From: Malania oleifera
Lineage: Eukaryota; Streptophyta; Magnoliopsida; Santalales; Ximeniaceae
Length of the DNA stretch: 64,000 nucleotides
NCBI RefSeq assembly: GCF_029873635.1
Contig: NC_080425.1
Span: 38,071,390 to 38,135,389, forward strand
Reading direction: 5' to 3'
A program made the position numbers and the translations under genes. Under the pieces are notes generated by a model that had not been told where the DNA came from, did no database searches, and saw only the letters and a list, made by a program, of their open reading frames with translations. This document shows positions 34,895 to 47,300 of the stretch, in pieces; the stretch's first letter is position 1, and every line of letters starts with the position of its first letter.

Positions 34895-37170
34895 CTCGGT
34901 GCCGCAGCGAGGTTGTCTCCGGGGTCGTGGTGGCTACCGTCTGCATCTGCCCTCTCCTTGCTGGTCATCTGCATCAGGTGTCCTGTCCCGTTGTCCTGGA
35001 TGTGGATCATCTCTACCAAGAGGTACTTCGTAATCATCATCCATGCAAAGCGCAAGCGGTGAGAACTGATATGATGTCTCAGGACGAGAATGAGGCGGCA
35101 TAGCGGGTGCATCGACCTCCTCCCCATAAAAAATGTCGTCCAATAAAAATGACATCGATGGGGTGGCAATAGAGTCAGATGGGGCGTCAGCCGGTCTACT
35201 GGACTGTCCCGCAATATCAGTTGCAATGGAAGGCGCATACGGTGCTGACGAACTGAACACGTACTCCACATGTACAATTGGCGGCGAGGAGATGGGACTC
35301 ACTGGACAACTAGAGGAGACATGTCGTCCTCCTCATACTGGAGCTGGTCTCCCTCCTCGTGTTGGTACATCATGTCGAGCAGCTGGGATCCATCGACCGT
35401 CCTCGTGGACAAGGTTCAATGCAGCACTCATCAATTGATGGATAGCAGGATCTGACAAGATTTGATTTGCCTTATATACTATGTTAGCCTGCAGGATATG
35501 AAAATATTTGGTTAACCCATGCAAATCGTAACATATAAATAACAAAAGGAATTTTGGGTTAAAGTCTTCTTACGAGGCTCAAATATACAACAGCGGTCCT
35601 ATCGACGAAGCGGCGTGTGATGGACCTATACCAAGTGAAGTATGGGTCATCTAGACGCATCAGACCGTCCTCCGCCACTCCTGGTACGATGTAGTCTTGC
35701 CAATGCTTCCACACAGTAACGAATATCGCATGTGTAATCGCCCAATTTGTGATCCCTCAACCGCACCCATCCATGTCGTGGAGGTCATCCCCAACTATAT
35801 CTACCCCTGATATCAGAAAATGGTTGGGAATGCCCTGTCGATACCTGAATTGCCACATGACTCGGTCGAGGTGATACCACTCGATAATATGAAAGCATAT
35901 GAGTGGCACTCGGGCTACCCACAGGTCACTCCCGACACTGCATAGTCAGGAGGCAGGTTGGCTAGAATCTCAGCCGTGTAGGGTCTCCATAGGAACTGCA
36001 CTTAAACATAAACAAAAGTTAAGTGAACTATACATACCTGAAAGAAAGAAAGAGAATACTATGAGATATACTTTAATTGGATTATACCTCATGATCCCGA
36101 TGCATGTCCAACTCGAACCTATACCAAGGTAATGTGTGTAACACAACCGTCGGTGCTCTCAAGTCGTCCCTCCATCTGTATAAGATGAAATGTAAGTTTC
36201 CGAATGTAACGAAAAGTAAGTACTACAAATTAGTATTTGTAGTGCTTATAAAGTGAATGAAGAGGGACAAATGTTGTTGGAACTAACTAGTATGCGAGTG
36301 GGAGTGGGTCAATCGGACGACCGTCCTGACCCCTATGAATCTGCAGGAAACCTCGTCGCGTAGGAGCTAAGGACGGAAATCTCTCCCAGGCCCAAACCTG
36401 TAGTAGGTGAAGTGGGCCAGCAATTTGTGTCTTCAAGTGGTGAGCGGCGCGACACATCTCCCTGTATAGCCAAGCCAAAGTAGTGGACCCCCAACCGTAT
36501 GAGCGACACCCTCCCAAGTCCGCAAGAAGTGGAAGGAACATCAGATGCGCATAGCTGCCTGAAACGTCACAAAATATGACCCCACAGATCAAACGCAACA
36601 AGTGGGCTTGTGCACGGCATGCTATAGTCTGTGCATCTGCATCTGCCAGGAGCTGACGAAAGATATCTCCCTCAAGGAATTGCATACGGATCTGTGCACC
36701 AACCATTTCGTTGTCGAGTGGCACAACTCCCAACAAAATGCTCGCACATATTACGCAGGGCGAGTCATCCCTGACGGTTCGTAGGTCCCTCTACTAGCCC
36801 AGTAGTATGACTAGTGACGGGTCGTCGATCAATCGGCAGCTCAAACAAAATGGCGACATCCTGGAGTGTGACAGTCACCTCCCTATGAGGTAGGTGGAAC
36901 ATGTGCATCTCAGGTCTCCATCGCTCCACCAATTCTGTGATGAGATGCCAATCCAGCTGGATATGGACAATCCGATAAATACCATAAAACCTAACATCGC
37001 GTATCAAGCAGACGATCCAGTAGTCTGCCTCCAAACAGCGCTTCGCAAACTGCGTGCCCCCTCAGCAGAACAAGGGGTCGGCGTGCCCATTAGCCCACGC
37101 TCGGCTGGCTTGGGGATCATCGCCTATCGTCAAGACGCTTGGATGAGATGACTCTGAATCAATCCTGCAA
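34895..37170 (-). pseudogene. Plant mobile domain (PMD, MAIN/MAIL-like) gene, degenerate
   Basis: Several spliced pieces follow on the - strand. 37168-36775: HPSVLTIGDDPQ, then FYGIYRIVHIQLDWHLITEL, VERWRPEMHMFHLPHREV, VTLQDVAILFELPID, the PMD core. 36760-36287: LLGVVPLDNEMV, IFCDVSGSYAHLMFLPLLAD, YGWGSTTLAWLYREMCRA. 36178-36080: YRWRDDLRAPTVVLHTLPWY. 35999-35575: QFLWRPYTAEILANLP, then ICFHIIEWYHLDRVMWQF. 35550-34895: acidic/Pro-Ser tail with Arg-rich end. Lesions: TGA near 37068, a frameshift near 36775, a frameshift near 35925, TGA near 35760, and TAG before PPRPRRQPRCGTE. It is no longer a coding gene. It lies inside the MULE unit. Confidence 0.8.
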
Positions 37171-37243
37171 AATGCATCATCGCATTATAATAAATATATA
37201 CAAAAGAAGAAGTGTCTGAATGAGTCCCAAAGTGCCGACGATC

Positions 37244-37483
37244 TCAATGCGACGGTCCAGCTGCATCCCTGGGTTGGGTCCTTCTCGGACACCTTGTGTG
37301 ATTATGTCTTTTTTGATGACATATACTGCACGTGCTCCTCTTCCTACCTTCCCTTTCGGCAACATGCCGTCTATAATTTGAACATTTTCCCATTTTTACC
37401 ATGTCCCCGAAACGTTTGCAAACAATGTAATAATCCAGTCTGAGCATGCGAAAACCTATAATATCTACCAGCATGCAATTCAC
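37244..37483 (-). pseudogene. Zinc-knuckle tail, MULE transposase type
   Basis: A 79-codon open stretch contains KRSTCSICHQKRHNHTRCP, a C-x2-C-x4-H-x4-C knuckle, after a basic segment. Such knuckles end many MULE (mudrA-like) transposases. No MULE catalytic or SWIM domain is recognisable upstream up to 39.3 kb. The assignment rests on the motif and on the position next to the PMD remnant inside inverted repeats. Confidence 0.5.
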
Positions 37484-37489
37484 ATCATT

Positions 37490-38908
37490 GCATCACCCAT
37501 GCATAAGGCATTCAGATTAATATGTCACTGAAATTTATTATTAATTTTTTATTGGATTAAGAATTAAATAAGTTATATTAAAAATAAGTTGCTTGATTTT
37601 TAATTTTTAAATGAAAGCTCTAAACTAAATAAATAATTTTCACCCCTTCACTTTATCACCTAAGTACCAACAATCTTGATACGTAACTTAAAAAGATAAG
37701 AAATGGAATCTTGACAAATTTATGGAACCTCTTCTAATAAAATCATGACATTAACATGAGGATGTGATTGAATTTGCTATTTATTTTTACATGTTTACAT
37801 ATTTATTACATATAAATACAATATAATTTAAAATAATTAAACTTCCATTGCCACACATTTCTATGTATTCTTCATTAAATTTTGGATAGTTTTGTAAGTT
37901 TCTATAAAGCTTATTTTTAAATTCTTTAGAAATTCTTATTAACTGCAATTTGAGAAGTTTTAAGCCGTTTATATAAACTCATTTCGGAAAATATAATTCA
38001 ATTAGCACTTTCACTTTATTCTACCATAGGATTAAATAACTCAATTGAGTTTAAAAAATTATTATCTCAATGCATGCTTCTTATTGTCCTATCCCCCCCC
38101 CCCCCCCCAACTGGTACCATATTTTTATATAATTTATTACTACCACTATGCACAATATGACATAAAATTATGAATAAATAAAATAAATAAGTTTTTCAGA
38201 AAATTAAAAACATATATTATGAAAATATCCAGCATATGATTTCAAGTGCTAAGTTAGGAAGTAAATTATAACAAAATTTAAATGATATTTAAGGGATCAA
38301 TGGAACAACTGAATCTTCAGTTTCAAAACTTGAAGTGGAATACAATTTTAGACAAGTTGACTAATTTGAAGAGTACAAAAGATCATAAAGCAAAAGTTAT
38401 ACGGACAGCTATTATCTATAATATATGAAAAGTGATGAATTTGGTTGTAATTGAAGGAGACACTAAAAATATGAAACATAAGATCAAACAAGCTATTCAA
38501 GAAACAAAAATTCATTAGAAATGTAATTCTTACAGTATGTAATTCATACATATAAAATATGACAATCACATGTTATATATATACATCAAGAATAAGATTA
38601 TTTTTTATTACATAATAATATATTTATTATTATCATTTAATAAAAACATTTTAATGTAAGTTAAAATAATAAGAACATAATTATCAATTAAAATTTTAAT
38701 TAAAAATATTTTTAATTTTAGTGTAAAAAAGATTAGAAACTAATCATATATTTTAACATATTAATTATTGATGCAATATAATTTAATTTTAAAATTAAGA
38801 AAAAAATCATCTATTAATTATTGGATCTAAAATTATCAATATAGCATCTCATGATTGTTGAACTATATGCATTGGATCTAAAATTATCAATATATCATCT
38901 CATGATTG

Positions 38909-38966
<58 letters not shown>

Positions 38967-39368
38967 TTCCAATACACTTATAATAAAAATTGCAATAGAA
39001 AAATTAAATGGAAAACAAAACAAAATATAATACATACCTCAAATTTGGGAGTTTGAAATAAAAACCTTCAATCAATGAATTGAAGGTAATTTAGACTAAA
39101 TACTGCACACTAACAAATCAACCAATCAATCAAACAATATGTATTTTCAATTCAAAAAAATAATGAGCTTAAGGTTTCAAAGACCTAACCCCATCTCCCC
39201 CTTTTATAATATTCCTCCTCAAGCAACTCGTGCTAGCAACGTTCACGAGCAGCAACGTTAACCCTTCGCCAACGGTAACCTGCAGTGTCTGGTCTCTACT
39301 CTCTACTGCACTGGTGTTGGCTACTCTGCAATGCAAAAGTTAATTGAAGGAGGAAGGGGCAAAAGAAT
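37490..39368. other. AT-rich MULE interior without recognised gene
   Basis: Contains a C16 run (38093-38108), a 45-bp sequence containing GGATCTAAAATTATCAATAT repeated at about 38823 and 38874, and an (AT)n tract of about 50 bp at 38911-38961. No protein domain could be read on either strand. If a transposase gene once filled this space it has been lost. Confidence 0.5.
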
Positions 39369-39637
39369 GGGCGAAGCAAATCTCGTAGGACCAACTTGCG
39401 AGATTTGCCACGCGTCAGCTCATATAATTTCTGTGCAGCAAATCTCATAGCTTGGTTTTATGAGATTTGCTCAACCCTGTGCCACGCGTCACCTTCCCGC
39501 TCGCTGGAGCTTTAAATCTCGCAACTTGGTGCTGCAAGATTTGCTTAGCCCCGTGTCACCTTCCCACTCGCTGGAGTTTTAAATCTCGCAGCACCAAGTT
39601 ACGAGATTACGTGAGCATTAGTTTGGAAAAAAACTCC
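39369..39637 (-). repeat. Right terminal inverted repeat of MULE unit, internally amplified
   Basis: On the - strand the block CTCCAGCGAGTGGGAAGGTG occurs twice (CTCCAGCGAGCGGGAAGGTG the second time), each with a flanking AAATCTCG / TTGCGAGATTT pair. The right end is therefore about twice as long as the left one through an internal duplication of roughly 100 bp. Confidence 0.78.
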
Positions 39638-39673
39638 ATGACTGCCGCTTGTATGATATGATTTCTACTAATT

Positions 39674-39695
39674 ATTAATTTTTATAAAAAATTTA
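39674..39695 (+). promoter_or_regulatory. Probable TATA region of the phospholipase D gene
   Basis: TTAATTTTTATAAAAAATTT lies about 65-110 bp upstream of the CT-rich leader and just 40 bp right of the MULE end. Distance and composition suit a plant core promoter followed by a pyrimidine patch. No transcript data are available. Confidence 0.4.
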
Positions 39696-39744
39696 AACGG
39701 CCTCTACGACGTGTCAGTAGCAGAGCGCGCTGGGTGCTAGAACT

Positions 39745-39793
39745 TGAAAGTAACCGCCTCTTCAAATTTAAGCGCTCTCTCCCTCTCCTCTCT

Positions 39794-39832
<39 letters not shown>

Positions 39833-39886
39833 TTAAAGAAATGGCTTCCATCACTCGCGCTCGGCCCCTGCGATCTCCCGCTATTT

Positions 39887-39939
<53 letters not shown>

Positions 39940-40055
39940 GTTGGTGTTGGCCATACAGGCATCGTCGTCTCAAGCTCTCTCGTTTTCTCCATCTGCTTTT
40001 CTTCGTGTCTCGCCTCCTCTCTCTCTGATCTTCATGAATCCCTTCGCTTCTTCAG
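39745..40055 (+). other. Putative 5' leader exon of PLD gene with two CT microsatellites
   Basis: The stretch is CT-rich, as many plant leaders are, with (CT)n tracts at 39797-39828 and 39891-39937. It ends CTTCTTCAG/GTATTCC, a usable donor. The first coding exon begins after TTATTTTCAG at 44348, so the intervening 4.29 kb would be a leader intron. The transcription start is not determinable from sequence. Confidence 0.5.
39841..40055 (+). other. Possible upstream ORF in the PLD leader
   Basis: AAAGAAATGGCTTCC at 39836-39850 is an excellent plant start context (A at -3, GC after ATG). The frame runs through MASITRARPLRSPAIFA, a Ser-Leu string encoded by the CT repeat, and FSICFSSCLASSLSDLHESL to the exon end in phase 2. 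Joined to the exon at 44348 it would meet TAA after 5 more codons (QKGMH), 33 bases before the main ATG. It could repress translation of the main frame. Expression is not shown. Confidence 0.35.
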
Positions 40056-43000
40056 GTATTCCTCGCCATTCTTATGAAGAAATTTAATTTCGCGCAATAT
40101 GATTCCAGGGTTGCGATCTTCACATGTTTCTTTAAAAGAACAGAAATTCGACTTTTAATTAATGATTGTGGTGTCATTTAACTTTTTGTTATCTGTCTAG
40201 ATGGGTGTGTTGTAATGAGCATTTTGGGAATTTTGAGGAGTCCTGATTCTATCTCTCTGTTCTTGTCACTTCTTTTGATTGCTTGGTTGGTTCGTTTCAT
40301 TTATCCCTGTATTTCAGTGTGGTGTTTGATAGTTTTTTTTTAAAATAGTGAATTAAAACCTCTTATAATCAAACTCTGGCATCTTGTTATTGAATTTACT
40401 CCTTCCAAAATCAATCCGAGGCCTTTAGGCCTTTAGAAAAATATTGTAGGCCTAAATGAAAACAGGGAGTCCCAACTAGGATTTTAACATGACCTCAGAG
40501 TTTAGAACACCAAAGATTTCTAGTCCTGCATGTTGTAAATATCACAGATAGTCTTCTTTGATACTCTGTCCTTGTCCATGACCAAGCTCGAATGCTAGAG
40601 TCAATGGGTTTCATTCAAAAAGGGAAATAAAAATGGAGATTCATAGTATGGCAATGATAATCACTTTACTTTGATCATGCTTCACGTGTTACAAAATGGC
40701 TGGGCATGGTTGAGTACCTCAAAGAAAGATGATCCCCCTACTCAGTTTTGTTTTACTTTTGCTGTTAAGCAAGAAAAACCACCTGATCAGAACCATTAAT
40801 ATCCAAGCAATGGATGATTGTGCTGGTCTTACTAACAATCAGTGAAAAGGCTTGACAACTTTTCATCTGGACTGGAAAGAACCCATTTTATTACACCTGA
40901 ACCATGTACTCTACTGCCTGTTCTACAAGTCTCTTTGAAACAAATGTTTCCAGAACACATATTTCCTAACTGAATACTGCTTGGAATTCTGGAATGCTCA
41001 TGAGAAAAGATTGTCTGTAGTCAGAAGTGATGGGTCATCACTAATCCAAACGTTTCGTCTGGGCTAACAACATTAAGCCATAGCACTCTTCCTATGTCTA
41101 GCCTGCACACTTCCATATGAGTCCTGCATGTTGAATGGTGTATTTGAAGGGGATAAATAGCTTCAATGAGAATTAGAAATGGGACATCCTGACCTATAGC
41201 TCTGGTACCATGTTAAGTGATCACTAAGCTCAAAAGCTTAAGGAGTTAGGTTGTGGGCCAACAATGTCCATCAAGTCCTTAACTGCTCACCTCTCTCCAC
41301 TTTGAACTTGCTGAAAATTGCTCATTTCTGAGATTCCTTACTGCAAACCATGTCTGTGGTTGCCCACCACCTTGGCACAGAAAGATTAAGCAATGACTAT
41401 ATCTTTCGGTGTCTTTAAATGCCAAAAAATGTTTCCTTTCCACGTCAAAATTTAAGGACTATACAATTTCTATTATAACCTACCAACTATAGCGGAAGGG
41501 AGTATATTGCAGTATGTAGAAACAACACATTATAAGTGGGATTTAGTTCCATGCTTCAGTGGATTTAGTTCCATGCTTCAAAAAAGACTTGTTTTCCCAC
41601 AGAGAGAGAGAGAGAGAGAGATTTATTTCAACTGGTAGATTAAATTCCTGCGGATAATATCCTTACCTACTGATGTCAAACAGCAATTTTTCTAAGATTG
41701 ATCTTTAACCCCCCAAAACTGCCTCAATTTTTTTTTCCTTAAAAGAAAGCAGTACTGTTGTGCTTCAATTGATCATGAGATGATCTAAAATGTTGAAGGA
41801 TGTCATTATCAACTCAGGAATGAAAGATCTATAGATTTCCATCATCTTCTATTGAGTTGCTTTTAATTTATTTTAATTGTATTTTGACCACAAAAATATG
41901 TACAAGCTTTGCTTATGGATAGGAATAGGAAGTGAGGTGCAGTGTCCTGTTGATTAATATTTATATTTTTAAAAAAAAATTAGTGAAAATTTTTTTCATG
42001 CACAAAATAAATTATAAATTTATAATATGAATGGCTGTAGCTTGCTCCCTGTCTTCTTTGTTGCCCTCGCAAGAGATTGGGTTACATTTTTTTTTTTTTT
42101 TTTAAACTTTAAGCACCCATTTGTAAAACGCATTGCATCAAGATCCTGAATTTCTTGAACAAAAAACAGGAGACAAAAGATAGGAATGGGTTATGGAGCA
42201 GGTTTGCTGTTTACGCATATTACATTATTTGCTAAGTTCTGTTAAATAAACAAATGTAGATTTCATAAACATACTCACTATGCATTTAAGCCTAATTGGA
42301 ACTTAGCTATTGAGATTTTAAAGTCACGCTTGATAAAGAAAGTAGATTTCACTAGGTTTATATTTTTTTTAGGTATTTCACTGTGCTCAGCTGCAGATTA
42401 ATTTTGCTTGGAAATATTATATCATCTAGAGAATCACAGTCAAAGGTTGAAGTTCAATTTGACATCAAGGATCAGTGAGACAGTTCAATCTGAATCCCCT
42501 TCCCCCCACCCTGACCAAAAGGGGGAAAAAAACACTCTTTTTATGCACCATGTAATGGACCTAATTTTCTAACCTGGACAGGCCAAAAATGTGTAAGAGC
42601 GCATGCTTGTATTCTGATGGAATTAGCACATGATGGATGAGATCCAGTAATACTTGAGACCTATCCTTCAGGAAATAGTGTTTTGAAGGTTTTCATATGG
42701 TGCCAATGCTTATTTTGTTTTATTTTATATATTTTACATATTAACAAAACTGGGTAGTTTCTGTTATTCTAGAAAAAAGTTTTGGTTTGGATGTCATTCC
42801 TTTTAGGTCTTGTTAGTGTATTTCCTCTTTTATGTTCAACTATTTTCAAAATTTTGAGCATTCTAGAGGCTGTGTATAAAGAGCATACTGATCAGTCTAA
42901 TAACTTGAACGTTTAAAGTGTTGCACGTTATTGACTGCTGGGATATTTTTTCCTTTTTTCCTTTTTTCCCTGGCCAAATTTTAAAGGAGAAGGGCACTTC

Positions 43001-44347
43001 TTTATGTCCATGGTCTTATGGAAAGTCCAACTTCACAAATTTTAAATGAATGTGTTTCATTAGGGTCATAAATAGAAACTGGCTAGCATAAAAAGAATGT
43101 CCATTATTTAGCCTGAATATGAATCTGTATATATGTTTGTGTGTCCATCAATATAATTTAGAGGTGGGGGGGGGGGGGGGGGTAGATAAAGTGTTCATTG
43201 GGAGAGAGGAAGAGGGTGATGCAGTGTCCATTCAATTGCAGTGTTCCTCCAAGTACATGTACTTGCGTGTGTGTTTGTGTATGGTTGTGCAAATGGTTAG
43301 AATCTGATCCTTTTTCCTTTCTTGATGTTCCAGTGAAGAGCAAGCTTTGGATCAGTTGAATCAGTGGCGGGTCTATGTAATAGTTTTGCACAGCTGCATT
43401 TATGTTACATGTTATTTGGGAAACTCAGTTAGGGAGGCAAAGAGACAGCTTCAGAATATGAGCCTTTTTGTTTTTTTATGAGTGAAGTTGGGATACGGCA
43501 TTGGTCACTTCTGGCGGACTATTTTATTTCATGTGAAGCAAGAAGAATTGTGGAATTGTTTTTATTTTGATTGGTTGGTGCTCAGGCTTTGTGTTTTAAA
43601 TCTCTTCTTTGTGCTGAAATATAAGTTGTGGCTTCTTCCAAAACAAAAATTAATATTTCAGAATTTTAATAATTTTAATTATAAAAATACACGTGGGTGG
43701 CCCTCATTTGTTTACATCTTGACATAATAAATTAAACTAATGCCCACATTAAAATTCACTTGTTGTCTGCCTCTCACCCCTTTAAAATATGCTCTGAGTT
43801 AGTTTTAACTCTTCTTTAATTTTTATTAATCAAAGGTTTACATACTGTAAATAGATTTCCTAATCAAAGTTTAGTACTCTTACTTCATGGCTTATCTTCT
43901 GTTTGGATTACTTAGGGCACACAAGAAAGCACTTTTTTCCTTTTGAATTCCAAATACTCAAGATCTTATTCTGCATCTATATTATTAATTTGAAATTTAG
44001 CATGTAATTATTTTATTTTATTTATTTTTTACGAAAAATGGAGTTCAAATTTTTCATGAAAGGAAATAGAACATAATGGACTTAGCACTTCCTTATTCAT
44101 CCATGGATAAAAAAGGTATATCCTCATAAAAATAATGTTTTGGCATGCCTGAAATGTGAACTAAGAAGACAAAAATTATCTAATTATTTGTGTTGCCAAC
44201 CTTTTTCTTACCAAATAATAACCTTGCCTTTATACACAAATATTTTATCCTGTTCGTGCAATGAGATGAAGTTTTGGCTTCATTCAAGTTTCTTTTTATA
44301 ATCTGATGTTAGTTTTTGATTGTTTAAACCTATGGAATTATTTTCAG
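40056..44347 (+). other. Intron 1 of PLD gene (leader intron), no second gene seen
   Basis: Bounded by CAG/GTATTC and TTTTCAG/TCAG. It contains an (AG)n tract at 41600-41621, a G17 run at 43166-43182 and T runs. A stretch around 41190-41290 (CTGGTACCATGTTAAGTGAT and ACTAAGCTCAAAAGCTTAAG) resembles phrases found in dispersed plant repeats, but I cannot place it in a family. No coding exon of PLD or another gene is convincing here. Confidence 0.5.
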
Positions 44348-47300
44348 TCAGAAAGGGATGCATTAAGGATTGGGTCCTTGCCTATTTCCGAGTTGTTAAT
44401 GGACAGTGACTCTTACTTTCCCCCAGTAAGCCCAAGGGGTGGAGTTGGGGTTTTTGGGGAAACTATGTTTTTGCATGGAGAACTGGATTTGCGGATATTA
44501 GAAGCGAAGTCTCTTCCAAATATGGATTTAGCATCAGAAAGAATGAGAAGATGTTTTACTATGTTCGGGCCCTGCACATCTCCCTTCGGAAAGAAACATA
44601 GAAATAAACATTCGGGTGGGCATTCTATTATTACCAGTGACCCTTATGTGTCTGTTTGCCTGGCAGGGGCTACTGTAGCTCAAACTAGAGTAATTGCTAA
44701 TTCTGAGAACCCTCTGTGGGATGAGCACTTCTCTGTGCTTGTTGCTCACCCTGTTGCAAAAGTGGAGTTTCAGGTTAAGGATAATGATGTTCTTGGGGCT
44801 CAACTTATTGGAGTGGTGGAGATTTCTGTAGAGAAAATAATCTCAGGAAACACAATTAATGGTTGGTTCCCTATTGTTGGTTCTTATGGGAGTCCCTTGA
44901 AACCATATCCTGAGCTGCATCTTTCTATTCAGTTCAGGTCAGTTGGAGAAAACCCCATGTACAAGGATGGTGTTGGTGCTGATCCAGACAATTTAGGAGT
45001 GCCTAAGACATATTTTCCACTCCGAAAAGGAGGGAATGTGACACTTTATCAGGATGCTCATGTTCCAGATGCAACGCTACCTGAAATTTTACTTGATGAT
45101 GGAAAAGTTTTTCAGCATGGTAAATGTTGGGAAGACATTTGCCATGCCATTTTAGAAGCTCACCACCTGATATACATTATTGGTTGGTCCATATACCACC
45201 CTGTAAAGCTTGTGCGAGAGCCAACGAAGCCATTACCTGCTGGAGGAGACCTTTCTTTGGGAGATTTGTTGAAGTACAAGTCACAAGAAGGGGCTCGTGT
45301 GATTCTTCTGATTTGGGATGATAAAACTTCACATGACAAATTTCTTTTGAAAACGGTAACACTTGTTATGCATTTGCATGCCCATGAAAATTATCTTACT
45401 TAATAAACAAATATATTTGGTTAGACCATTAGATGCTGAAAGTTGTGTTTGGTGTTGATGAACAACTTATTTTGTGTCATTGTGTACATGAATAATCATT
45501 TCTATGCTCCATTGTGGTAGATAAATGGAGAGGACGACTTTCAATCTTGAATTACATTTGGGTATATGTGTGTGCTCAATAATTAATTATGGACTTTGAA
45601 TGCAGGAAGGCGTCATGCAGACACATGATGAAGAAACTAAAAAATTTTTCAGGCACTCGAGCGTCCATTGTGTTCTCTCTCCTCGTTATGCCAGCAATAA
45701 GCTTAGTATTTTCAAACAACAGGTGTGGAATGTTATCCCCCTATTTGGAGAACAAAATCAAGTGGTGTTATAAAAGCTATTGCGCATCGATAGATTGCTT
45801 AGGATAAGATCCTTACCATCATTGGCCACTTGTTTTCCGTTGCTGCTATTATTTATTCTTTTAAGTTAGAAAAGTTAGTGAGAAACCCATTTATTGTGTT
45901 GTACTCTTTTAACTATATTCTTATTTACTGATCTGAATTAACCTTCTAGTCCAGGTAGTGGGAACCCTTTTTACACATCATCAGAAGTGCGTACTTCTTG
46001 ATAGTCAAGCTAATGGGAATAACCGAAAGATAACTGCTTTTATTGGTGGCCTGGATTTATGTGATGGCAGATATGATACTCCGGAGCACAGGCTCTTTAG
46101 TCATCTTGAGAGTGTCTTTGAAAATGATTTTCATAATCCGACATTTAATGTAAGTGGTTATTACTTATTATACATCTCTAGTACTTGCATGTAAGGCTGC
46201 TTTTTATACGTCGTTGCATAATTACTTCAAGCTAGATTGTTTCTGGAATTTTTTTTGTGAACCCTGGTCACTCCATGGCCTTATGTGGGAATTTATAACA
46301 TATTTGGCACTGTTAGTATGACATAACTTCGTCAAAAATGAAGCTTGTTTGCAACCCTTGTCGTACTTTGTGTTTATAATGTTCTTTTTGATTCTTAGGG
46401 ATGGCAGGATAAATTATTTCTTCTTGTCAGAATTTTTGAATTTGGGCTTGTGAATATACTGAAGTTGCTTCATGTATCATCTCCTCTCTTTTCTTGGGGT
46501 ATTGGATGTAATTGGCATGTTTAAATGTGCCTGTTTATCGTTTTGATGCTACTGACATAGCATACATCAGGTTGCATTTGTTTTTTATATTATTTTAGAT
46601 TACTTCATGATGGCCAATATTTGCAGACAATCTTATTATATGCTTGGTATCTAGGACTGGAACAGAATCTAATGCCATTTGATTTCTGCGTGTTTTTCAT
46701 TCTTCTGCCCCCCCCTCATTCTGCTTCTTAAACCGAATGTGCTGTCAATTTTCAGTATGATGATAAATATTTTCAAAATGTCCCTTAAAAATGTTGTACT
46801 GAAAATTTGTATTCCCACTAATATGTATAGTCCCATGGCCGTGGCCCGAGACAACCATGGCATGATCTGCACTGTAAAATTGAAGGTCCTGCTGCCTATG
46901 ATATATTGATAAATTTTGAACAAAGATGGAGAAAAGCCACAAAATGGCGTGATTTCAGGCTTAAAAAGGTTGCACATTGGCATGATGATGCTTTAATAAA
47001 GCTAGACCGCATTTCATGGATACTTACTCCCTCATCACGTGTTGGTGGGGATCATATTGTACGTGTTGTTGAGGAAGAAGATCCTGAGAACTGGCATGTG
47101 CAGGTGTGCCTCCTTTGGGAGGGTAGCTTTTCTTGAGAGTATTCTTTACCACATATTACATTATGTAGAAAGTTTTGAAATAGATTCTAACCCATATGTA
47201 CTTTTTAGGTATTCCGGTCAATTGATTCTGGATCTGTTAAGGGTTTCCCGAAGGTTGTTCAGGAAGCTGTAGCTCAGGTAAGAACAAGACTGATGCAATG

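Larger units (their letters stand above)
33316..39637. mobile_element. Mutator-like (MULE) unit with long imperfect inverted ends
   Basis: The two ends are inverted copies. On the + strand from 33316 one reads GAGAAAAAAATTCCCAAACT and then GTAATCTCGCAACTTGGTGC. On the - strand from 39637 one reads GGAGTTTTTTTCCAAACTAA and then GTAATCTCGTAACTTGGTGC. Similarity continues for roughly 130 bp. Between them lie a broken PMD gene and a zinc-knuckle tail of transposase type, both on the - strand. PMD genes carried by MULEs are known in plants. I could not find a matching 9-bp target duplication, so the insertion is old, or the unit is a composite. Confidence 0.65.

Noticed and set aside
39682..39992. 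Arg-Glu repeat ORFs on the - strand
   Set aside because: They are antisense readings of the CT microsatellites in the PLD leader.
46679..46983. ORFs on both strands around PLD exon 4 (frames other than the PLD one)
   Set aside because: They overlap the intron/exon border of the phospholipase D gene in wrong frames.
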